Origin: Haemophilus parainfluenzae
Lineage (GTDB): Bacteria > Pseudomonadota > Gammaproteobacteria > Enterobacterales > Pasteurellaceae
Reading direction: 5' to 3'
NCBI RefSeq assembly: GCF_036288925.1
Contig: NZ_CP127167.1
Span: forward strand, 930,001 to 994,000
Length of the DNA: 64,000 nt
In this document: piece by piece, positions 58,931 through 64,000 of the stretch
How positions within the stretch are numbered: the stretch's first letter is position 1
Layout of the letters: each line of letters begins with the position of its first letter
The notes under the pieces: model-generated
Told to the model about the DNA's origin: nothing
Seen by the model: the letters and a program-made list of their open reading frames with translations, nothing else
Database searches by the model: none
Program-made: the position numbers and the translations under genes

Positions 58931-59857
58931 TTATTTCTCTTCAAGATCTCCTAATATACCACGAATAAATTTAGAGCTTGGCGGCATTAGCCCTTTTTGA
59001 GTGAAGTCTTGTACTATCTCACCATCTTCCCTCATGTTATCTTCGCCTTTTTTCTTAAAAGCTTTGATTATATCTGTTTGATTTTTATAGCCATATTGAA
59101 GATCGATTAAATTAACGATCAATCTAGCCATTGTATTTTTTGTTTTTGTTGAGAGTTTATCGCTTGATTTTTCCTTTTCTAACTTGAAAATCTTAGCGTT
59201 TAACTTGCCTATTTCTTCAGGTATTTTATATTTATCGTCAATTACGCCCATGCTAGCTAAAAATACCATTAGATCATCATGTAAAATACAAACTTTAGAC
59301 ATGGGAAATGTCGCATTGTAACTATTACCTATAAAAATTTCGGAGTCATGCTCATCTGAATTGACACTTAACCTCATGGGAAAAGAAAAGATCTCTCCAT
59401 TTAATATGGTATTAAAAACATGGTTTGGAATTGTAAAATAACCCGAAAACCCAAAACTAAATACTTCAGAGCCGTTGAACACTTTACATCTTTCTCCTAA
59501 AAAAGCATCGTCCACTTTATCTTTATAAAATAATGCCACTTGTAGATTTTTGCTTTCGCATACTAAACAACTTCTACCTTCAAGAATTTCAACTACTTTA
59601 GATTGCTCATTCTCTATTTTGAAGTTACAGTAAAAAGGATCAATAGAAACTCTATTATTTGGAATTTTTTCTCTATCTATCCTTGTAATATACCTACTAT
59701 TTCCTTTTAAAAGGAGGGATGAAACTAATACCCCATCACGCAAATAATCTAATAAATCATCTCTATCTATTTTGATTCCATAGTTTATAGACATATAGGC
59801 AGCAGCTTTCTCTAGTGAATACGCTTTCTTAGGCAGCATTCTTTTTTCTGGTTCCAT
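58931..59857 (-). CDS. Unknown 308-residue island protein, possible regulator
   Basis: Not recognised. The N-terminus (AYSLEKAAAYMSINYGIKIDRDDLLDYLRDGVLV) reads like a helix-turn-helix of the type that reads DNA in excisionase-like proteins, the middle is beta-rich, and the end has TMARLIVNLIDLQYGY and LMPPSSKFIRGIL helices. ATG 59857 follows AAAGGGGCG. It lies immediately upstream of alpA on the same strand, with operator-like repeats at its 3' end, so a control gene of the element is a fair guess. AT-rich compared with the packaging genes. Confidence 0.75.
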   Translation of the reverse strand: MEPEKRMLPKKAYSLEKAAAYMSINYGIKIDRDDLLDYLRDGVLVSSLLLKGNSRYITRIDREKIPNNRVSIDPFYCNFKIENEQSKVVEILEGRSCLVCESKNLQVALFYKDKVDDAFLGERCKVFNGSEVFSFGFSGYFTIPNHVFNTILNGEIFSFPMRLSVNSDEHDSEIFIGNSYNATFPMSKVCILHDDLMVFLASMGVIDDKYKIPEEIGKLNAKIFKLEKEKSSDKLSTKTKNTMARLIVNLIDLQYGYKNQTDIIKAFKKKGEDNMREDGEIVQDFTQKGLMPPSSKFIRGILGDLEEK

Positions 59858-59862
59858 AAACG

Positions 59863-59941
59863 CCCCTTTCGCATTTGTCCTTATGATAGGAACGCACCAA
59901 CAAGATAAGGTTTCTTGCTTTCGGGGATCAGCCTAGGTGCG
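59863..59941 (-). other. Structured leader of the 308-residue gene
   Basis: On the leftward strand CGCACC (59936-59941) pairs with GGTGCG (59893-59898), enclosing CAAGA (59913-59917)/TCTTG (59901-59905). An exposed CCCC (59923-59926) can pair with the GGGG of the ribosome site (59863-59866). Looks like a cis-regulatory RNA; no known class identified. Confidence 0.5.
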
Positions 59942-59951
59942 CTTTATTCGG

Positions 59952-60314
59952 TTATTTGTTTTTTATATCTACACTAATATCTATTAAAGTGGTTTCTTTG
60001 CCGGTGTTGCCGTCTATCCAGTTTATCGTGCCGGTAATAAGTGGCTTTTGCCTTTCCGGTAATGTTTTCTTGATAACTGCGTTATTTATTTCATATTCTA
60101 CAGGGCGGTTTTTTCTTTCTTCCCACTCGGCGGCCAGCCGTTTATTTTCTTTCCGGTGCTTATATTCATCGTAAATAAGCCAACCGATAGTAAATGAAAG
60201 CCCGCCGGCTAAACCAAAGGCCACAATAAACCACCAGTCTTGAAAGGTAACTATTGCTAATACGACAAAAAAAGCAGCAACCATACACTTTATTGCAACT
60301 AGTATCAGACCCAT
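59952..60314 (-). CDS. Small two-helix membrane protein
   Basis: A 120-residue protein with two membrane helices (about 4-22 and 26-47), a charged cytoplasmic EYKHRKENKRLAAEWEERKN stretch and a beta-rich tail. GGGGGAAC precedes ATG 60314. It might be a superinfection-exclusion or anti-phage accessory gene by location, but nothing in the sequence shows that. Confidence 0.7.
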   Translation of the reverse strand: MGLILVAIKCMVAAFFVVLAIVTFQDWWFIVAFGLAGGLSFTIGWLIYDEYKHRKENKRLAAEWEERKNRPVEYEINNAVIKKTLPERQKPLITGTINWIDGNTGKETTLIDISVDIKNK

Positions 60315-60407
60315 AGTTCCCCCTTATTTTTACTGGTTATTATAACAAATAACATAGTAACAAAGGGGGGAAAATTCAATAGTATAAGGAAAATATTTTA
60401 TTATTCA

Positions 60408-60692
60408 TCACTTACCGGCATTGATTCTTTTTTGCTGTTTTAGCATGGCATCAAGTTGTTTCTTGGCAATAAAGTAAATCGTTTCTAACGCGTCCATATT
60501 CGGGCTATTTGGTCGGCTGTCTATTTCTCGCTTGGCCGCATTACATTTACATTTTAATGCGTGAATAACTTCACTTATTGGATAGGGTTCTTCATCATCG
60601 TAAAGGCTGACAAAGGTAAAAAGTGCGGTCGATTTTTTATAGTGGTTCACCGCTGAAAGAAGTAAGTTTTGTTTTGCCTGTTTACATCTCAT
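60408..60692 (-). CDS. Small protein downstream of terminase
   Basis: A 94-residue helical protein with a cysteine pair (ALKCKCNAAKREID). It overlaps the TerL stop by 4 bp (ATGA type), so it is coupled to terL. An uptake word lies inside near 60621. Not recognised. Confidence 0.7.
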   Translation of the reverse strand: MRCKQAKQNLLLSAVNHYKKSTALFTFVSLYDDEEPYPISEVIHALKCKCNAAKREIDSRPNSPNMDALETIYFIAKKQLDAMLKQQKRINAGK

Positions 60693-62356
60693 AAATCAAT
60701 CCCATTAAATTGTTCCAATGCCTGTTTGTGTTCTTCTGATAACTCAAAAATCAGATCGCCATATTCAAGTTGATAGGTGCCGAATGACATCAAGAAAGCT
60801 ACTGCCGGATCGATTTTGTTTGCGGCCTTCTTCTTGTTTGGCTTTATGTTGGCGTTGGCATCGGTTTCCATCACCACATTGGATAACGCCCAGGTAAGCA
60901 CCGGATCGCCGTTGTGTTCTATCATCTGTCTGTTTATTAAAACTTCCGCACTTTTTGCCACTGGGCTAAATCGTTGGTATGTTTGCGGGAATGGCTCTAC
61001 TTCAAGCCCAGCCGCTTGTAATTGTGTTCGTAAATGGGTTGCGTTCCATACATCAAAGCCTGTCATCTTGATATTGAAACGTTCAGCATCTTTCAGAATA
61101 TCGTCTCTGATTTTGTCGTAGTCGATGCAATCCCCTTCCGTTGCTATTAGCCAACCACTGCGCACCCAGTTTCGATACATTGCGCGGTTTTTATTTGCCA
61201 CGTTGTTAAGTTGGAATTCGGGAATGTAGTGCCGTGTAAGCAAGCGCACTTTGTTTCCGTGTGGGAATGTATAACAAAGGCTTGTTAAGTCGTTGGTACT
61301 TGATAAATCTAGCCCTAAATAGCAATCTTGATGAAGTAAATCGCTTTCCGTGTACTGCCGTTCACATTGCGCCCAGTTTCCATCACCTAGCCACGGCGTA
61401 GAGCCTTGACACCATACATTAAAGCGCTTAGTTAGCATTTCTACCCATTCGGACGGAATACCCCTAGCCTTCTTGATAGTGTTCTCAAAATCAAGGTAAG
61501 GAATGGATTTACCTATATTCGGATTTGATTTTATCCAGTTCTCTTGATTGTCGATTTCGTTTTCTTCGTCTAACTCAAAAATCAACACAAATAGGCTTTC
61601 ATTCTGATCATTTCCTTCAAGGATTTGAGCGCAATAATCATAATGCTGTTTACAGGCTGAAATAACGTTACTTCCGGCTGTTGTAATAGCAAAGAGTAAA
61701 CCTTCAGGACGTGCGCCTTGTCCTAGCTCTAACGCGCTATATACGCTGTTGTCCGTGTGTAGGTGATATTCATCAACAATCGCTAAACTAGGGTTTGTTC
61801 CTTCAATGGTTGAAGATTTAGCGGCAAGCGGTCGCATAATGCTGTTATTCTTCGGATTGATTAGCTTGTGTTGTTGAATATTAAGGCGCTTTTTCAATGG
61901 CGCTGAAAGTAAGCACATTTGACGAGCATCATCAAAAACAATTCTTGCTTGATCTCGGCTAACGGCTGCGGTGTATATATCCTGTTGTCCGCCTTCCATC
62001 ACTAAAAACCAATTGGCTAAAACGGCTGCTACCGTTGATTTTGCGTTCTTTCTTGCTACTTGAACGTAAGCAGAGCGATATTTTCTTAATCCCGTATCTT
62101 TTCGTTTAAAGCCCAGAATATTGGCAAAGAGGAAAACTTGCCAATCTGAAAGAATAATCGGCTCACCTCTCAAGTGTCCTTTAACGTGTGGGCATAGTTT
62201 CGAGAAAGCGATAAATTTTTCTACCGCACTTTGATCAAAGAAATAATCGGGATTGTTTAAATCGTTAAAATAACGCTCTACGGCTTGTTTTATCTTCTTA
62301 CAAGCCACTATTTCACCTGTTTGAACTTTTTTCGCGTATTCGTGCCAGATTTCCAT
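60689..62356 (-). CDS. terL: Terminase large subunit, HK97 type
   Basis: DNA-packaging motor of 555 residues. Walker A variant ARKNAKST at 101-108, Walker B LAIVDEYH at 191-198, coupling motif FAITTAGS near 220, and the nuclease domain with the acidic LGLDLSSTNDLTS near 355. ATG 62356 (MEIWHEY) after TAGGCGAA is preferred to ATG 62383, which lies in terS. Translation is coupled to terS. Confidence 0.93.
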   Translation of the reverse strand: MEIWHEYAKKVQTGEIVACKKIKQAVERYFNDLNNPDYFFDQSAVEKFIAFSKLCPHVKGHLRGEPIILSDWQVFLFANILGFKRKDTGLRKYRSAYVQVARKNAKSTVAAVLANWFLVMEGGQQDIYTAAVSRDQARIVFDDARQMCLLSAPLKKRLNIQQHKLINPKNNSIMRPLAAKSSTIEGTNPSLAIVDEYHLHTDNSVYSALELGQGARPEGLLFAITTAGSNVISACKQHYDYCAQILEGNDQNESLFVLIFELDEENEIDNQENWIKSNPNIGKSIPYLDFENTIKKARGIPSEWVEMLTKRFNVWCQGSTPWLGDGNWAQCERQYTESDLLHQDCYLGLDLSSTNDLTSLCYTFPHGNKVRLLTRHYIPEFQLNNVANKNRAMYRNWVRSGWLIATEGDCIDYDKIRDDILKDAERFNIKMTGFDVWNATHLRTQLQAAGLEVEPFPQTYQRFSPVAKSAEVLINRQMIEHNGDPVLTWALSNVVMETDANANIKPNKKKAANKIDPAVAFLMSFGTYQLEYGDLIFELSEEHKQALEQFNGIDL

Positions 62357-62363
62357 TTTTCGC

Positions 62364-62732
62364 CTACATTGTGAGGATTTCATCCAACATATCAGTAACG
62401 TCTGTTTCTACTGGATTTTTACGGCGACTTACCGGGTCAAAGCCCAAAAGTGCGGACATCTTGATCATCACTTTTTCCGCATCAGCTTTCGCTGATAGTG
62501 CCGGATTGCGTGATTGCGTACCTTGACTGTTTACAATGGAAAAGCCGTTTTTCGCAATATCCGCTACCGCACTTCGGAATAGTGAATAGTTAATACAGTA
62601 GATTTCAAGATTGGTTAAATCTTCCGGTTTAATATCGCCACGATCCGAAAGCTGCGTAATGCGTGCTTTCCATTGGCTTTTAGCCAGTTCGTCTAAGAAA
62701 TCAGGGGCTTTATATTTGGTTCGTTTCGTCAT
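62364..62732 (-). CDS. terS: Terminase small subunit, P27 family
   Basis: A 122-residue DNA-recognition subunit with the family features KAPDFLDELAKSQW, NLEIYCINYSLFRSAVADI and a GTQSRNPALSAKADAEKVMIKMSALLGFDP-type end. It lies between a cos-like site and terL, as in HNH/cos-type HK97 phages. Confidence 0.9.
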   Translation of the reverse strand: MTKRTKYKAPDFLDELAKSQWKARITQLSDRGDIKPEDLTNLEIYCINYSLFRSAVADIAKNGFSIVNSQGTQSRNPALSAKADAEKVMIKMSALLGFDPVSRRKNPVETDVTDMLDEILTM

Positions 62733-62782
62733 TTATGCTTTTCCTTATTTTCAAAAAATTTGCCTTGCGTAAAAATTTGAGT

Positions 62783-62833
62783 AGGGGGGCGGTTCTTTAG
62801 GCTTGCCACTTTCTTTCAAAAACTCCCCCCACC
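62783..62833. other. cos-like GC-rich site between HNH and terS
   Basis: AGGGGGGCGG (62783-62792) faces CTCCCCCCACC (62823-62833), 30 bp apart, in a 105-bp gap where neighbouring genes otherwise abut. Position (between HNH and terS) and G/C runs in AT-rich DNA fit a cohesive-end site cut by HNH plus terminase. Confidence 0.5.
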
Positions 62834-62837
62834 TTGT

Positions 62838-63200
62838 CTAATCAATCTTCTTCGCACCAAATCCGCGTTGGTCTATCACTCGTGTTTTATAGCTATGGCA
62901 ATCACGACATAAAGATTGATGGTTAGATTCAACCCAAAATAGCGGGTCTGCTTGTCCGTTCTCGACTGGCTTGATATGGTCTATCACTGTAGCGGGCGTG
63001 TAGATACCTTTCTCTAAGCACATCACGCAAAGAGGGTGATGCTTTAAGTACTGTGCTCGGTATTTGCTCCACTTATGGTCGTAACCGCGTGCGCGACTGC
63101 TTGGTCGGTTGTCCTTTGGCTTATGCTCTTCACATCTGCCCGACTTCACTTTATTTCTACATCCTGGATAACTACAACGTCTTAACGGTTGATAAGGCAT
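62838..63200 (-). CDS. HNH endonuclease of the packaging module
   Basis: A 120-residue nuclease with zinc-binding cysteines (CSYPGC, CEEH, CVMC, CRDCH) and the HNH fold: VIDHIKPVENGQ near 75, then SLCRDCHSYKT. In HK97-like phages this protein works with terminase at cos. Start ATG 63200 follows directly on the connector gene by 16 bp. Confidence 0.92.
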   Translation of the reverse strand: MPYQPLRRCSYPGCRNKVKSGRCEEHKPKDNRPSSRARGYDHKWSKYRAQYLKHHPLCVMCLEKGIYTPATVIDHIKPVENGQADPLFWVESNHQSLCRDCHSYKTRVIDQRGFGAKKID

Positions 63201-63216
63201 ATCGGTTACTAAATCC

Positions 63217-63525
63217 TTAGTAAGCGCAAGGCTCTCTATAGACTTCCCATAATGCGGAAATCGTCATGGGTGCTTGTTTAAGATTGGCTAAATCTGTTAT
63301 AGCCTCACGGTTTGTGTAAAGGTAGGCAATATACATTAAGCAGCCGACTTTAATTGATGGCGTAAACGGAACGGTATTTTCGGTTTCTTCATCACCAAAG
63401 GTTTTGCCTATATGCTTTTGGCATACTTCCAATGTAGCGACCTTATAGGTTTCGAGTAACGCATCATCTAAATCATGATCGAGATTTAAATGTTGCTTAA
63501 TTTCTTCTAGTTCAATTTGTGCCAT
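63217..63525 (-). CDS. Head-tail connector (gp6-like)
   Basis: A 102-residue helical protein (LEEIKQHLNLDHDLDDALLETYKVATLEVC; then TPSIKVGCLMYIAYLYTNREA) of the HK97 gp6/DNA-packaging connector family, which forms a ring under the portal. It overlaps the adaptor gene by 14 bp. Confidence 0.88.
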   Translation of the reverse strand: MAQIELEEIKQHLNLDHDLDDALLETYKVATLEVCQKHIGKTFGDEETENTVPFTPSIKVGCLMYIAYLYTNREAITDLANLKQAPMTISALWEVYREPCAY

Positions 63526-63856
63526 TGCCTAATAACTCCTTACAGATTAGTTGAAGTTCACGGTGAGATTCCTTGCTGTCTATGATATTGGTTATCTCAA
63601 GTAGCCTTGTACCATACTTCACTCGCATAGTGCGATCGACTTCTATCCCATAACGAACCCTAACCCTTACAATGTTCTCCCCTAGAGGCACTGCCCCAGA
63701 GAAGAACTCTCTACCTTGTAATGGCTCAACTGCAGCTCGAACATTAGAGATAGTTCTCCATTTACTCACAATGCCGCCATAGTCGTTCTGTTCGTTTACT
63801 TGCTTTTGTAAATCAATCACCTTGTTATATTTCCCCGCTTTAAGCATCACTGCCAT
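63512..63856 (-). CDS. Phage head-tail adaptor (head closure)
   Basis: A 114-residue beta-rich protein (YNKVIDLQKQVNEQNDYGG, AAVEPLQGREFFSG, VRVRYGIEVDRTMRVKYGTRLLEITN) of the head-tail joining family. ATG 63856 after GGGGG is preferred to a start 9 codons upstream. It overlaps the portal stop by 17 bp. Confidence 0.88.
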   Translation of the reverse strand: MAVMLKAGKYNKVIDLQKQVNEQNDYGGIVSKWRTISNVRAAVEPLQGREFFSGAVPLGENIVRVRVRYGIEVDRTMRVKYGTRLLEITNIIDSKESHRELQLICKELLGNGTN

Positions 63857-64000
63857 TGCTTGCCCCCTGTTCTTGTTCATCACCGCGTTTAACTTCTACG
63901 GTTTGTTTCCAAGCCTGGCTAAATTCATCTCCACCTTCATAAGGCGGTAAACCTTCACGGCGGCGAACTTCATTTGGAGACATTACACCCGCTTTGATTG
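63840..64000 (-). CDS. Portal protein, C-terminal end only
   Basis: The frame is open from the right edge to TAA 63840-63842. The 53 codons include GVMSPNEVRRREGLPPYEGG, typical of the C-terminal part of HK97-family portal proteins, and a charged end. The rest is outside the window. Confidence 0.85.
   Translation of the reverse strand, partial: IKAGVMSPNEVRRREGLPPYEGGDEFSQAWKQTVEVKRGDEQEQGASNGSDA

Larger units (their letters stand above)
52618..64000. mobile_element. Integrated phage satellite (capsid-forming PICI type) or prophage, truncated at the window edge
   Basis: Integrase beside tRNA-Leu, then genes on the opposite strand: primase-helicase, five or six small unknown genes, AlpA regulator, a 308-residue unknown, two more small genes, HK97-type TerL, TerS, HNH, connector, adaptor and the end of portal. 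No lysis, tail or lytic-replication genes are seen. The left attachment core is presumed within the tRNA-Leu 3' end (about 52618-52637); its partner is beyond 64000. Several uptake words occur inside (for example near 58394, 60621, 62223), showing long residence in Pasteurellaceae. Confidence 0.8.

Noticed and set aside
60339..60344. TATAAT on the minus strand before the two-helix protein gene
   Set aside because: No acceptable -35 element at 16-18 bp, so not called as a promoter.

Overview
The window is chromosomal DNA of a Pasteurellaceae bacterium, most likely a Haemophilus species. The sequence is AT-rich, the 9-bp Haemophilus-type DNA uptake word AAGTGCGGT (complement ACCGCACTT) recurs throughout on both strands, and almost every housekeeping protein reads as a close relative of its H. 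influenzae counterpart. From memory of H. influenzae Rd, several blocks keep that order (menB to fis, tonB to bamC, plsB-lexA-dapF, dusC-djlA-pyrE-rph, rpmE-mutY-yggX-mltC, ybaB-recR-topB-secG), but the blocks sit in a different arrangement. This suggests another Haemophilus, perhaps of the parainfluenzae group; the species call is inference.

Region by region. 1-4.6 kb: a phosphohexomutase cut by the window edge, lldD under a strong Fur-box match, a small lipoprotein, and menB. 4.7-16.4 kb: the menB-menC-aroQ-accBC-yhdT-panF-prmA block, interrupted three times by cell-surface genes. These are a family 25 glycosyltransferase flanked by paired uptake words, a repeat-rich surface lipoprotein with a Slam-type outer-membrane exporter, and an acyltransferase that is now a pseudogene. 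16.5-25 kb: dusB-fis, the exbB-exbD-tonB operon, bcp, dapA, bamC, arfA with its terminator inside the coding region, an arsC-family gene, an AI-2E-family exporter and trmO. 25-38 kb: menA-rraA, a DASS anion transporter, plsB divergent from lexA (two SOS boxes), dapF, dusC-djlA, pyrE-rph and a SulP transporter.

38-52.6 kb: tRNA-Ser followed by a 0.9-kb decayed island between 22-bp direct repeats of the tRNA end, tRNA-Arg and tRNA-Pro, folD, rpmE, mutY-yggX-mltC, tRNA-Phe and tRNA-Asn, sdaC-sdaA, a second Slam-type lipoprotein, a phosphoesterase, ybaB-recR-topB, secG and tRNA-Leu. Central metabolism is well represented: menaquinone (menA, menB, menC), fatty-acid initiation (accB, accC), lysine/peptidoglycan precursors (dapA, dapF) and serine catabolism (sdaC, sdaA).

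52.6-64 kb is a mobile element entering at tRNA-Leu and running off the right edge. It has a tyrosine integrase, then a leftward set of genes: a P4-type primase-helicase, small unknown genes, an AlpA-type regulator with nested inverted repeats in front of it, an unknown regulator-sized protein with a structured leader, and an HK97-type packaging set (TerL, TerS, HNH, connector, adaptor, end of portal) with a cos-like GC-rich site. The combination integrase, AlpA, primase and HK97 packaging genes without visible lysis or tail genes fits a phage satellite of the capsid-forming PICI type. A prophage cannot be excluded because the element is truncated by the window.
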